64,000 nucleotides of DNA, taken from the NCBI GenBank assembly GCA_934218695.1, contig CAKQDA010000006.1, positions 32,497-96,496 on the forward strand. Reading direction: 5' to 3'. The position numbers and the translations under genes were made by a program. Under the pieces are notes generated by a model. The model did no database searches, was not told the origin of the DNA, and was given only the letters and a program-made list of their open reading frames with translations. The stretch comes from an uncultured Succinivibrio sp. (GTDB taxonomy: Bacteria; Pseudomonadota; Gammaproteobacteria; Enterobacterales; Succinivibrionaceae). Positions 19,324 to 27,636 of this stretch are shown here, one piece after another. Each line of letters starts with the position of its first letter. Position 1 is the stretch's first letter.

Positions 19324-20271
19324 TTAAAATTCTTCATTTGAGTGTTCTGCAAGGATCTCTTGAGCCTTTTTTTTGTCAGACAAAAGCTGTTCCTGTAACA
19401 CTTCTACATTTAAAAACTTTACTTCATCGCGGATCTTTCTGATAAAGAACACTCTAATGCTCTCTCCGTAAAGATCCTGCTTAAAATTGAATAAATTTAC
19501 TTCAAGCAGCGCCTTGTTCTGCCCTGCCACTACAGTAGGCCTGTAACCTACATTTGCCATTCCATCATAAAGTGATACTTTAATCAGAACTTTTACTGCG
19601 TAAACACCTTTAAGAGGAGAAATCCTACGGTTAATGTTCACATTAGCAGTAGGGAACCCCATATTACGACCTATTTGATTTCCATGAACAACTATACCAG
19701 ACATGGAATAATATCTACCTAAAGCTTCTTTGGCCAGATCAAGCTGCCCATGAAACAGAAACTCACGGATTTTAGTGCTAGAAATTCGCTCGTTGTTTAG
19801 AGAAACACCATCTATAGCACTTGCCTCCATTCCAACATCAGAGCCTATTCTTTTCAGATCTTCAATAGTGTACTTTCCCCCCTCTCCAAAATTAAACAGA
19901 GAGCCTACGGTAACACTTTTTACCTGAAGTTTTCTGTACAGAAGATCGATAACATATTCTTTTGCAGATAACGAAGCAAATGAATCATTAAACTTCATGC
20001 AAAAAACAATCTTCACTCCTGCTACTTCTAAGGCCTGGAGCTTATCTCTCAAAGAATATAAACGGGCTGGAGACTTATCTTTAGAAAAGAATTCTAACGG
20101 TTGGGGTTCAAAAATCATAACTGCAGGAACAAGATTAAGCTTTCTGGCTTTTTCTTTCATGCATTCAATAACTGCTTGATGGCCTTTATGAAATCCGTCA
20201 AAATTGCCGATAGCCAAAGCTACACCGTTTGGGGTACCTTTAAAATCAGACAAACAACGGATTAAACGCAT
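19324..20271 (-). CDS. ribF: Bifunctional riboflavin kinase / FAD synthetase
   Basis: A 315-residue protein. The N-terminal nucleotidyltransferase (FAD synthetase) domain has GNFDGFHKGHQ (about 23-33) and the ISSTKIREFL motif. The C-terminal flavokinase domain has GRNMGFPTANV and GVYAV, followed by TVVAGQNKALLEVNLF. It converts riboflavin to FMN and FAD, supplying the flavins needed by the NQR complex encoded later in the window. It is first in the ribF-ileS-lspA-ispH operon and divergent from rpsT, as in E. coli. Confidence 0.96.
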   Translation of the reverse strand: MRLIRCLSDFKGTPNGVALAIGNFDGFHKGHQAVIECMKEKARKLNLVPAVMIFEPQPLEFFSKDKSPARLYSLRDKLQALEVAGVKIVFCMKFNDSFASLSAKEYVIDLLYRKLQVKSVTVGSLFNFGEGGKYTIEDLKRIGSDVGMEASAIDGVSLNNERISSTKIREFLFHGQLDLAKEALGRYYSMSGIVVHGNQIGRNMGFPTANVNINRRISPLKGVYAVKVLIKVSLYDGMANVGYRPTVVAGQNKALLEVNLFNFKQDLYGESIRVFFIRKIRDEVKFLNVEVLQEQLLSDKKKAQEILAEHSNEEF

Positions 20272-20486
20272 TTAGGATCCCTAAATTAAAATTACATTTT
20301 TCTAAAAACACATAGGCTCTAAAGCCGATAGAATAAGTAATTATAGCTTAAAAGCACCTTTCTTAACAGTTTTAATTTCAACGAATAAAAAAGTTAAAAA
20401 ACAAAAAGTTAAATAAGAAAACTCTACTTTAGTGTTGTTGTTTTACAAAACTGATGTAAAATAACGCGCAAATTATGTAGTTCTAC

Positions 20487-20515
20487 TTTAATTTTGTAAA
20501 AAAAATTGTTAGAAT
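20487..20515 (+). promoter_or_regulatory. Possible sigma70-type promoter of rpsT
   Basis: A TAGAAT -10 hexamer at 20510-20515, with TTTAAT 17 nt upstream as a weak -35, would give a leader of about 57 nt to the GTG start. A second AT-rich candidate (TTTACA/TAAAAT near 20450) exists. Confidence 0.35.
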
Positions 20516-20578
20516 ACAGCGATTATGTGCCACATCATGACGGAAAGTGGCAATTGTTTAAGAATTCAGGAGCTATTT

Positions 20579-20842
20579 GTGCCTAATATTAAGTCTGCAA
20601 AGAAGCGCGTTGTTATTTCCGAGAAAGCACGTCAGCATAACGTAGCTGCACGTTCAAAGATGCGCACTTTAATCAAGAATGTTTTAAAAGCTGTTGAGTC
20701 TGGTGATAAAGAAGCTGCAAAAAATGCATTTGCAGTTGCTGAGCCAGTTTTAGATCGTGCTGCTTGCAAGGGGCTGGTTCATAAGAACAAAGTTGCTCGT
20801 CATAAGAGCAAGTTAGCTGCTTCTATCAAGGCTATGAACTAG
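20579..20842 (+). CDS. rpsT: 30S ribosomal protein S20
   Basis: An 87-residue, very basic protein. It starts at GTG 20579, preceded by AGGAG with 6-nt spacing, and opens [10 protein letters not shown] like S20 of E. coli (also 87 residues). An ATG at 20525 in frame would add 18 residues unlike any S20 and lacks a ribosome binding site. S20 binds 16S rRNA early in 30S assembly. The E. coli gene also uses a non-AUG start (UUG) and is feedback regulated at translation, so the GTG may be functional rather than incidental. It is divergent from ribF and followed by a clear terminator. Confidence 0.97.
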   Translation: MPNIKSAKKRVVISEKARQHNVAARSKMRTLIKNVLKAVESGDKEAAKNAFAVAEPVLDRAACKGLVHKNKVARHKSKLAASIKAMN

Positions 20843-20858
20843 TCTCTGTCTGCTTATA

Positions 20859-20888
20859 AAAAAGCCTCGCAATGCGAGGTTTTTTTTA
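20859..20888 (+). terminator. Intrinsic terminator of rpsT
   Basis: Hairpin AAAGCCTCGC-AAT-GCGAGGTTT followed by eight T residues, about 17 nt after the rpsT stop. Confidence 0.93.
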
Positions 20889-20962
20889 TGCCCAAAATCA
20901 GAATAATTTTGTTGTTAAGCTCGATCTTAAATTTCATTTAATAATTATTTATAAAGATTTAG

Positions 20963-21088
20963 CAAAAAAAAGAAAGCGGTCTTGAGCACATCTCTCAAAA
21001 CCGCAAAAGAAAAGGCGTACCACCTTTTAGAACACATGCAAACGAGTCATTTGCTTGCCTAACTAAAGTAATTAGTTTTGGTTAACTC
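20963..21088 (-). ncRNA. Candidate multi-hairpin small RNA ending in an intrinsic terminator
   Basis: No ORF of note. Read on the minus strand, the sequence forms a chain of stem-loops: AACTAA/TTAGTT, GCAAA/TTTGC (around 21038-21054), AAAAGG/CCTTTT (around 21010-21028), then a strong terminal hairpin GCGGT-TTTGAG / CTCAAGACCGC (20976-21004) followed by TTTCTTTTTTTT. A TATACT -10-like hexamer lies at 21094-21099 on the minus strand, which would start the RNA near 21088 (about 125 nt). The -35 is unclear. It could instead be a long 3' UTR of the upstream mglB-like gene, though another hairpin lies right after that gene. Confidence 0.5.
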
Positions 21089-21154
21089 GTGTTAGTATAT
21101 GCTAACTTTAAAAACACAATTAATCAAGTATTTTTTTTCTTTGTCTAAATTATT

Positions 21155-21184
21155 TTGAACTTTTTTAGAAAAGCTATCTCTAAG
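21155..21184 (+). promoter_or_regulatory. Promoter-like element TTGAAC-N18-TCTAAG (unit 4)
   Basis: TTGAAC at 21155-21160 and TCTAAG at 21179-21184, separated by exactly 18 nt. The spacing and both hexamers match the three tandem units at 22664-23116, although the downstream sequence differs. Confidence 0.5.
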
Positions 21185-21190
21185 TAATAT

Positions 21191-21250
21191 AAGTGGAAAC
21201 CACATATAATTTTACATCCCATAATAAACCTAGCTTTGCTAGGTTTTTTT
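21191..21250 (+). ncRNA. Candidate short RNA, unit 4
   Basis: Starting about 7 nt after the TCTAAG hexamer, this ~60-nt segment contains a perfect GTGG-AAA-CCAC hairpin (21193-21203) and ends in an intrinsic terminator: AAACCTAGC-TTT-GCTAGGTTT (21226-21246) plus T run. It overlaps the last codon of the convergent mglB-like gene by two bases. Its body does not match the other three units; the shared part is the promoter-like element. Confidence 0.42.
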
Positions 21251-22316
21251 ACTTTTGTGATATGGAAGCAAAGCTGTGCTGATATGGTGGAAGAGTATAT
21301 TTTGGCTTCATGTAGTTTTTAAAAGAAGCATACTTTATATATGGAATGAGAGTTTTATGATCCTCTGTTTTATACCAGACAAGTCTTGTCACCTCCTCAT
21401 CCGTATCAGCATCTGATATTGCTAGTTTATAGCAAACTGTAGCCAGTGCTGAATAATCAGAGATAAGAGTTGCTGTAATGCGTCCTGCATCTATCTCTTT
21501 TATCATTTCAGGTAAACCATCTACTCCAAAAATTGGAATGAAGTGCTCACTGTCTGATATGTCGGTGTTATAGCCATAAGTTTTTAGAGCATCAAGAGCT
21601 CCTAGAGCCATAGCATCATTATTGGCAAAAATAATTTCAATATTATTAAGACCAACATGCTTAATTTGATTTAAAAGATCCGTTCTGGCTTTATAACGAT
21701 TCCAGTTGTCGAAATTTTTTGAAATAACGTTAAGAGAATAACCTTTTTCATTTAATTGGTTGAGTGTAACATTTGTTCTGGTAATAGTATCATGATGCAA
21801 TTTTTCTCCTTGCAAAATGACCATATCAAGCTGACCGTTTTTATTTTTGTCATAATTTTTAAACTGAGCTAAATAATCATCGATGACATCAGCAAGATAC
21901 ATACCAGACTGCTCAGAATTAGCTCCAACATACCAGCAGTTTTCATAACTTGATAAAACAGATCCATTTGGAAGTCTGTTGAAAAAAATTACTTTACTGC
22001 CAGATCTTTTGGCAGCTTCAATAACCTTATCAGCATCATTTACATCAACCAGATTAACTATGGCAGGAGAACCTGAAAAAACATCTGTGATGATTTCTTC
22101 TACTTGCTCTTTTGACTGGTTTCCAGCATCATGGAATTTAAAATTTAAAGGAGATCTTTCGGATAGTTTTCCTAAGAATGATGCGTACAAATTAATAAAA
22201 TTGTCATTTCCGTTGTAGTAGTACACATTAATTAAAGAAACTGCATAACAAGATGAACTGCATAAGGCATAAAACAAAATCAAAAATCTTATTAATTTGA
22301 TACAAAAAGGAAACAT
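21249..22316 (-). CDS. Orphan periplasmic galactose/glucose-binding protein (MglB-like)
   Basis: A 355-residue type I periplasmic binding protein with an N-terminal signal peptide (about 25 residues, SSCYA before VSLIN). It aligns with E. coli MglB: the calcium loop DKNKNGQLD (156-164), then the ligand residues HHD and R180, W205, NND (232-234) and GVDGLPE with D266. These match the residues that hold the sugar and Ca2+ in MglB, so hexose binding is likely. No ABC ATPase or permease gene is adjacent, so it may feed a distant Mgl transporter or a chemoreceptor. It faces the rpsT side and is flanked on both sides by candidate small RNAs. Confidence 0.85.
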   Translation of the reverse strand: MFPFCIKLIRFLILFYALCSSSCYAVSLINVYYYNGNDNFINLYASFLGKLSERSPLNFKFHDAGNQSKEQVEEIITDVFSGSPAIVNLVDVNDADKVIEAAKRSGSKVIFFNRLPNGSVLSSYENCWYVGANSEQSGMYLADVIDDYLAQFKNYDKNKNGQLDMVILQGEKLHHDTITRTNVTLNQLNEKGYSLNVISKNFDNWNRYKARTDLLNQIKHVGLNNIEIIFANNDAMALGALDALKTYGYNTDISDSEHFIPIFGVDGLPEMIKEIDAGRITATLISDYSALATVCYKLAISDADTDEEVTRLVWYKTEDHKTLIPYIKYASFKNYMKPKYTLPPYQHSFASISQK

Positions 22317-22663
22317 TCTAAATTCAACTGAAAATATCTAGAAGTAACAGATCAATGGGGTTAAGTTGTTATTGGTAAGTTTAAACGATCATAATCTAAA
22401 GAAACCGCTTAAAAGATAGATCTGCAAATACAATCACAGTAAAAGTAAAAATAATAAAATGAAAAAATTTTTACGCTAAGAGTAATGATTATTATTAATA
22501 AAAAATTGTGATCTACGTTCAGTTATAACCTTTATATCAGTAGCCTATTAGTTAAACTCGCCACAACTTTTAGTAATCTGTAATCAGTATCCTGTCAATC
22601 TTCGTAATTGCAGAAGATCACAAAAAGAGTTGAAACAAGTAAAAAATTTTTTAGAAAAAAAAA
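22317..22663. other. Intergenic stretch upstream of the mglB-like gene
   Basis: AT-rich, no supported ORF on the plus strand and no clear terminator. It must contain the promoter of the mglB-like gene. On the minus strand, the open frame that begins inside repeat unit 1 (see the repeat entry) runs on to about 22595. Confidence 0.5.
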
Positions 22664-22699
22664 TGGAACTTTTCTAGAGTCAGGCACTCTAAGAGGTAT

Positions 22700-22792
22700 A
22701 TCAGTTAAGATTTCTTCAACGCTGGTGACTTTTTTCATTATATATTTTCCTCAAAAGGCCCGATAACTAAATGTTAATCGGGCTCTTTTTTT
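22700..22792 (+). ncRNA. Candidate small RNA, tandem unit 1
   Basis: TGGAAC (22664-22669) and TCTAAG (22688-22693) sit 18 nt apart as promoter-like hexamers. The predicted ~93-nt RNA has an unstructured U-rich middle and ends in the hairpin GCCCGATAAC-TAAAT-GTTAATCGGGC with a T run (22757-22792). Unit 1 differs from units 2-4 by a G in the second position of the -35, so its promoter may be weaker. On the minus strand an ORF from 22738 encodes MKKVTSVEEILTDIPLRVPD and runs to 22595 (47 codons). Confidence 0.5.
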
Positions 22793-22920
22793 GTTTGCAA
22801 CTTAATTTTTTCAAGATGAACAGAAATAACTAAAAAAGAGAGTTCTCATAGCATTTTATAAACGTTAAAAATATTAATAAAAAATTGAACTTTTCTAGAG
22901 TCAGGCACTCTAAGGAGTAT

Positions 22921-23013
22921 ATCAGTTAAGATTTCTTCAACGCTGGTGACTTTTTTCATTATATATTTTCCTCAAAAGGCCCGATAACTAAATGTTAATC
23001 GGGCTCTTTTTTA
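22921..23013 (+). ncRNA. Candidate small RNA, tandem unit 2
   Basis: TTGAAC (22885-22890) and TCTAAG (22909-22914) with 18-nt spacing precede a ~92-nt segment almost identical to unit 1, ending in the same hairpin (22979-23004) and a T run. The opposite strand has the same SD-ATG start as unit 1; after about 24 shared codons the peptide diverges and stops at 37 codons. Confidence 0.52.
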
Positions 23014-23122
23014 TTTTTTAAAGAATTTTTGATATCAAAAAAAATTTAAGCCACAATAAAAAGACATCAAAAAAATTAAATTTATTTTGAACTTTTCTAA
23101 TAGCTACTAATCTAAGAGGTAT

Positions 23123-23213
23123 ATCAGTTAAGATTTTTCAAACTGGTGACCTTTTTCATTATTTATTTCCTTAAAAGGCCTGATGACATGATGTTCATCA
23201 GGCTCTTTTTTTT
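23123..23213 (+). ncRNA. Candidate small RNA, tandem unit 3 (diverged)
   Basis: TTGAAC (23087-23092) and TCTAAG (23111-23116) with 18-nt spacing. The spacer between them is diverged while both hexamers are kept. The RNA body keeps ATATCAGTTAAGATTT and CTGGTGAC but has lost two bases, which closes the opposite-strand ORF after 11 codons. The terminator stem is rebuilt as GCCTGATGA/TCATCAGGC with compensatory change and a longer perfect stem. Read on the minus strand the same hairpin may terminate tilS. Confidence 0.52.
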
Positions 23214-23242
23214 CTGATAAATAAGAAGCTCCACGAATAGCT

Positions 23243-24556
23243 TTACGGAATATAAATGATCTTAAGTGGTGATATTTTTTCTTCAGAAAGGAAAGAGTCT
23301 GTTACAAAGAGAGAGCCAAAGGCAATGACATTTTCACTGTCTCTGTCTTTTACTAATGGATGGGATCCTCTTAACCAGGTTGGTATTTCATACTCCCCAA
23401 AAAGCTTTTTAATTTCTCTACTGTGACGACGGGTAACTGGTTTCAGTTTCAGACTTCCTGGATAGTTGAAGTCAAGAATAACAGAATCTTTTGCAAAATT
23501 GACTCGCAATGAATATTCAAAACTTCCTAACTTTAATGAATTCCCCTTTTTTAAGAGATAGCAATTCTTTTCAGGCAGTTTTATTGTTTGTACAAAATAT
23601 AAATTATTTTTAAAGCGCCTTACAGAATAATTTCCTAAAATAACTGATCCATGCTGATCTGATGAACATTGACACAATCTCAACGTCTCACTTACCTGAT
23701 TGTACTCAGGAGGCATCAGTGTTTTTTCATTCAGAAATAATCTTATGATACAGATTGCAAGAGCTGTATCATTAACATCAAACTTACTTATATCAAGGCA
23801 ACTTTTTTCTTTGTCAAAAGCCACATCAAACTTGTCTTTTGCGTATCGCATTGCAAGATCATGTTCATAGGAACAGAGCCTTGCGCTTCTTAAAATTGAT
23901 CCATCAATGCCGATAAAACGTTCCCTTAAAAGAGGTAACACTTTCAGACGCATGAAATTTCTTTCAAATTTAAGATACGTGTTTGAGATATCAAAAACAT
24001 GATCATATCCTAACGCTTCGATTATGCTTATGATGTCATGCTTTGAATATTCTAGTAAAGGTCTTAAGATCCTTCCCCGGTTATCCTTAATGTAGAAACT
24101 CATTCCCGATAAACCATATGGGCCAGATCCTCTTTTTAAGGCGAGTAAAAAGTTCTCTACCTGATCATCTGCCTGATGACCTAAAAGCAGTACACCATTA
24201 TCTTTTGCATATGAAAATAACGCATTGTACCGTTCAGCTCTGGAAACTTCCTCTGGAGATCTTCCGTTTCCGTATACAATATGAAGCTTAGGAGTCACAA
24301 GAGAAACTCCTACTTTTTGACAGAGTTTCTGACAATGTGCAAGCCAGACAGGATCATCTGCATCAAGACCGTGTATGCAGTGCACAGCAAGAAGTGTATA
24401 GCGAGAGTCTTTATCAGTAACTGCCTTTCCGACAATTAAAGCTAAAGTTGAATCAGCACCACCAGATAAGCCTACAACCAATCTGCATGGTGCCACATTA
24501 TGTATAATCTTATCTGCAAGTTCGTTTACAACCTGCAGAGCTTTTTCTTTTAGCAA
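23243..24556 (-). CDS. tilS: tRNA(Ile)-lysidine synthetase
   Basis: A 437-residue PP-loop ATPase that converts C34 of tRNA-Ile(CAU) to lysidine so that it reads AUA. The P-loop SGGADS is at residues 31-36, followed by [14 protein letters not shown] and [22 protein letters not shown], typical of TilS. A C-terminal TilS substrate-binding domain is present ([19 protein letters not shown]). The start is TTG, overlapping the accA 3' end by 7 nt. It closes the long minus-strand block from rpsB. Confidence 0.94.
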   Translation of the reverse strand: MLKEKALQVVNELADKIIHNVAPCRLVVGLSGGADSTLALIVGKAVTDKDSRYTLLAVHCIHGLDADDPVWLAHCQKLCQKVGVSLVTPKLHIVYGNGRSPEEVSRAERYNALFSYAKDNGVLLLGHQADDQVENFLLALKRGSGPYGLSGMSFYIKDNRGRILRPLLEYSKHDIISIIEALGYDHVFDISNTYLKFERNFMRLKVLPLLRERFIGIDGSILRSARLCSYEHDLAMRYAKDKFDVAFDKEKSCLDISKFDVNDTALAICIIRLFLNEKTLMPPEYNQVSETLRLCQCSSDQHGSVILGNYSVRRFKNNLYFVQTIKLPEKNCYLLKKGNSLKLGSFEYSLRVNFAKDSVILDFNYPGSLKLKPVTRRHSREIKKLFGEYEIPTWLRGSHPLVKDRDSENVIAFGSLFVTDSFLSEEKISPLKIIYIP

Positions 24557-25506
24557 TATCCGTACTTCATTAAACGAGAGTAACGCTGTTCAACGATCCT
24601 ATCAGAAGAAACACCTGACAATTCAGCCAAATCAGTTTCAATACGCTGTTTCAGATTTTCTGCCATTTCATCGTAATTACGGTGAGCTCCACCAAGTGGC
24701 TCTTTTACAACATTATCTATTAATCCTAAATCCTTAATACGATGAGCTGTAATGTTCATAGCCTCAGCAGCAAGAGGAGCTTTATCAGCGGATTTCCATA
24801 AAATAGATGCACAGCCTTCTGGTGAAATTACAGAATAGGTTGAATACTCAAGCATATTAACTCTGTCACCTACACCGATAGCCAAAGCACCACCAGAACC
24901 ACCTTCACCGATCACAGTGCAAACAACTGGAACTGTCAGGTCAGACATCAACTTTAAACTCTCTGCAATGGCACCGGCCTGGGAACGCTCTTCAGCACCA
25001 ACACCTGGATATGCACCAGGAGTATCAATAAATGTAATTACAGGCATACCGAATCTTTCAGCAAGTTTCATTAAACGCATTGCTTTACGATATCCTTCTG
25101 GACGCGGCATTCCGAAATTTCTAAGAGTACGCTCTTTAGTATCACGACCTTTCTGGTGACCAATAACCATTACAGGTCTGCCGTTTAAGCGGGCTAAACC
25201 ACCAACGATAGCCTTATCATCTGCAAACGCTCTATCACCAGCAAGTTCATGAAAATCAGTAAAGATCCTCTGAATATAATCTAATGTGTAAGGACGCATT
25301 GGATGTCTTGACAGCTGAGAAATCTGCCAGTCACTTAATGAGGAAAAGATCTTCTTGGTTAATTCAAGATTCTTCTTCTCTAACTGATTCAGTTCTGAAG
25401 TCAGATCAACTCCCGAACTTGAGTCAGCACTAAGTCTTTTTAATTCTTCAATATGAGCTAGCAGATCTGCAATTGGCTGCTCGAATTCTAGATAATTAAT
25501 ATTCAT
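24550..25506 (-). CDS. accA: Acetyl-CoA carboxylase carboxyltransferase subunit alpha
   Basis: A 318-residue subunit of acetyl-CoA carboxylase, first step of fatty acid synthesis. The start is the ATG at 25506 because [15 protein letters not shown] matches the E. coli N-terminus; the frame opens 25 codons earlier with unrelated residues. Crotonase-fold motifs include [40 protein letters not shown] and [15 protein letters not shown]. It overlaps tilS. In E. coli dnaE lies between rnhB and accA; here the two are adjacent with about 80 nt between them. Confidence 0.97.
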   Translation of the reverse strand: MNINYLEFEQPIADLLAHIEELKRLSADSSSGVDLTSELNQLEKKNLELTKKIFSSLSDWQISQLSRHPMRPYTLDYIQRIFTDFHELAGDRAFADDKAIVGGLARLNGRPVMVIGHQKGRDTKERTLRNFGMPRPEGYRKAMRLMKLAERFGMPVITFIDTPGAYPGVGAEERSQAGAIAESLKLMSDLTVPVVCTVIGEGGSGGALAIGVGDRVNMLEYSTYSVISPEGCASILWKSADKAPLAAEAMNITAHRIKDLGLIDNVVKEPLGGAHRNYDEMAENLKQRIETDLAELSGVSSDRIVEQRYSRLMKYGYC

Positions 25507-25586
25507 CACGTTGGATTTAACCTCACAGGTTTTCCTATTAGTCAATCGTTCAATTTTACTACAAAAGCTGAATTTAGACAAAAAAA

Positions 25587-26267
25587 CTACAGCAAAGACT
25601 CATTTACTGAAGATGAATCAAATGATTCATTTTGTTTTTTTATATTTTTTGCTTCTATTACTTTCCTTACAGGGCCGTATGTTTTCCTGTAGCAGGGTAA
25701 AATTGGCAGTTTTTCTAAAAGCTCTAAATGTTGTTTTGTAGGATATCCCTTATGCTTTGCAAAAAGGTACTGAGGATACTGTCTGTCCAGTTCGTACATC
25801 TGCCGGTCACGCTCTACTTTTGCAAGTATTGAAGCTGCGGCAATCTCCGCTACTCTGGCATCCCCCTTTACTACAGCCTGACAGGGTATATCAATATTCT
25901 TAATTATCTTATTACCATCAACCAAAATGAGATCACACTTTAACAGCATGTTCTCATAGGCTCTTTTCATTGCCTCAAGTGATGCATTAAGAATGTTCAT
26001 TCTGTCAATTTCTTCAGGTGTGCACTGACCAATACCATAAGCCAGAGCTTTTTCTTTAATAAGAGGTTCTAAAGCATCTCTTTTCTTTTCAGACAGCTGT
26101 TTTGAGTCATTCAAGCCCTCAATAGGGTTATTGCGATCTAATACCACACAGGCTGCAACAACATTTCCCATCAGTGGTCCGCGTCCTGCCTCATCAGCAC
26201 CGCAAACTTTAAATAACGAAGGATCAACTGGATATACAAAAGGTTCAAAGACTATATTTTTAGCCAT
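25587..26267 (-). CDS. rnhB: Ribonuclease HII
   Basis: A 226-residue enzyme that removes RNA from RNA-DNA hybrids and misincorporated ribonucleotides. Catalytic motifs are [10 protein letters not shown] near residue 23, [18 protein letters not shown] and [11 protein letters not shown]. The start is set at the ATG at 26267, just after lpxB ends; the frame continues upstream inside lpxB to 26339, but that part does not resemble RNase HII. A short Ser/Asn-rich tail of about 15 residues follows the normal end. The order lpxB-rnhB is as in E. coli. Confidence 0.94.
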   Translation of the reverse strand: MAKNIVFEPFVYPVDPSLFKVCGADEAGRGPLMGNVVAACVVLDRNNPIEGLNDSKQLSEKKRDALEPLIKEKALAYGIGQCTPEEIDRMNILNASLEAMKRAYENMLLKCDLILVDGNKIIKNIDIPCQAVVKGDARVAEIAAASILAKVERDRQMYELDRQYPQYLFAKHKGYPTKQHLELLEKLPILPCYRKTYGPVRKVIEAKNIKKQNESFDSSSVNESLL

Positions 26268-26295
26268 TTTTGTTTCGTTGAATAAAAATATCTGT

Positions 26296-27636
26296 TTACT
26301 GACTGTCAGATTTATTTTCAGCAGAATTGAGCTTATCATCTAAAGATGATGTCTGAGTCTGATCAGTTGTATTCTTTGACTCAACAGAAGATGAATCAAT
26401 GCTTTCTGCCTCACCAAGCTCAGCACTTTCTATTTGAGCGGTACTTTCCAGGATTACATTTTCCTCATAAGTTCTGTTAATAACTTTAAACACAGCATCA
26501 CAGGCCAATTCATCAGAATTGCAGCGCATGCTCTTATGAATATCCTCGAATTCTTTTTTCATAAGGATATTATCGTAAATAAGAAGCTTATACATTTCAT
26601 CAGCTAAAGCCGAACTTGTGCAATCTTCCTGAATGAATTCTTTGACTATTTTTCTTCCGGCAATAAGGTTTGGCAGTGAGTATGTATCAATTTTTAACAA
26701 ACGTCTTGCAATAAAAGCCGAAACAGGACTTACTTTGTAGGCTACCGCAAAAGGAGTCTTTAAAAGCATGGTTTCAAGTGCTATAGTGCCACAGGTCAAA
26801 AGAACAGCATCAGATGATGCAATAACATCCTGAGTATTTCCAACAAAAACTGTTATAGACAAATCAGGAGCGACCTCAAGCCAAAGATCCTTGATTAAAG
26901 TTGCCTTTTTGTAGCTTGGCACTGTACATATAAAAACAGTGTCGGGAAGTTTTTTCTTGATAATTCTTGCTGCATGAGCATAGACAGGAAGCATCTTTGT
27001 GATGATCCCTTTTCTGGAACCTGGCAGAATTCCCATTACTTTGCCTTTAACAGGTTCAACACTTGTTTTTGAAAGGTTTATCCTTTCCCTGCACAGAGTC
27101 TGAGAAAGATTGAGCGGGATTGAATTTGCAAGAGTATGTCCTACATAGGTACAGTGAATACCTCTCTGAGCATACCAGTTCTTTTCAAAAGGCAAGAGGG
27201 CTAAAATCTCATCACAACTGTTTTTAATCCGTTTGACTCGATTCTCCCTCCAGGCCCATACTGATGGGCTGACATAATGAACAGTTGGAATTCCGGCTTT
27301 CTTTACCCTTTCTTCAACATACAGGTTAAAGTCTGGTAAATCTATGCCTATAAAAATGCAAGGCTTAGCTTCAATGATATTCTTTACAGACTTAGATCTT
27401 ATTTTTAAAATTTTTGGAAGTTTCAGAAGAACCTCTGTAAGTCCCATTACAGCTAAATCTTCCATATTTGCAGATGAACGAAGACCCTGATGAATCATCT
27501 TAGGGCCTCCAATTCCGATGAACTGGGCTAAAGGGTCTCTTCTTTTTATGGCCATAATAAGACCTGCCCCTAAAGTGTCACCTGAAGGTTCACCTGCAAT
27601 CAGAGCATAAAGATGTGGATTTGCATTAGCCAGCAT
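26296..27636 (-). CDS. lpxB: Lipid-A-disaccharide synthase
   Basis: A 446-residue GT19 glycosyltransferase that joins UDP-diacylglucosamine and lipid X. Recognisable motifs are AGEPSGDTLGAGL near residue 15, GIGGPKM, IGIDLPDFN, YVSPSVWAWRENR and LLPGSRKGI. E. coli LpxB has 382 residues; here the last ~60 form a Ser/Glu/Asp-rich tail absent from typical members. It overlaps lpxA by one base (TAATG), implying coupled translation. Confidence 0.96.
   Translation of the reverse strand: MLANANPHLYALIAGEPSGDTLGAGLIMAIKRRDPLAQFIGIGGPKMIHQGLRSSANMEDLAVMGLTEVLLKLPKILKIRSKSVKNIIEAKPCIFIGIDLPDFNLYVEERVKKAGIPTVHYVSPSVWAWRENRVKRIKNSCDEILALLPFEKNWYAQRGIHCTYVGHTLANSIPLNLSQTLCRERINLSKTSVEPVKGKVMGILPGSRKGIITKMLPVYAHAARIIKKKLPDTVFICTVPSYKKATLIKDLWLEVAPDLSITVFVGNTQDVIASSDAVLLTCGTIALETMLLKTPFAVAYKVSPVSAFIARRLLKIDTYSLPNLIAGRKIVKEFIQEDCTSSALADEMYKLLIYDNILMKKEFEDIHKSMRCNSDELACDAVFKVINRTYEENVILESTAQIESAELGEAESIDSSSVESKNTTDQTQTSSLDDKLNSAENKSDSQ

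Larger units (their letters stand above)
22664..23213 (+). repeat. Three tandem copies of a ~125-nt promoter-to-terminator unit
   Basis: Units begin at 22664, 22885 and 23087 and end in T runs at 22792, 23013 and 23213. Units 1 and 2 are nearly identical; unit 3 is diverged. Similarity starts at the (T)TGAAC hexamer and stops at the terminator T run, with unrelated AT-rich spacers of roughly 75-90 nt between units. The terminal stem GCCCGAT/ATCGGGC of units 1 and 2 becomes GCCTGATGA/TCATCAGGC in unit 3, a paired C-G to T-A change. No terminal inverted repeats typical of a MITE are seen. On the opposite strand each unit also has a Shine-Dalgarno-like GAGGA or AAGGA followed by ATG AAA AA. Confidence 0.9.

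Noticed and set aside
20525..20578. An N-terminal extension of S20 from the ATG at 20525
   Set aside because: S20 starts at residue PNIKSAKK; the GTG at 20579 has a perfectly placed AGGAG and gives the normal 87-residue length.
22664..23213. Reading the three tandem units as a CRISPR array
   Set aside because: Units are ~125 nt with spacers of uneven length, unit 3 is diverged, each unit holds its own terminator, and no cas gene is nearby.
22664..23213. Reading the tandem units as MITEs
   Set aside because: The two ends of the unit are not inverted repeats of each other and no target-site duplication is visible around the units.
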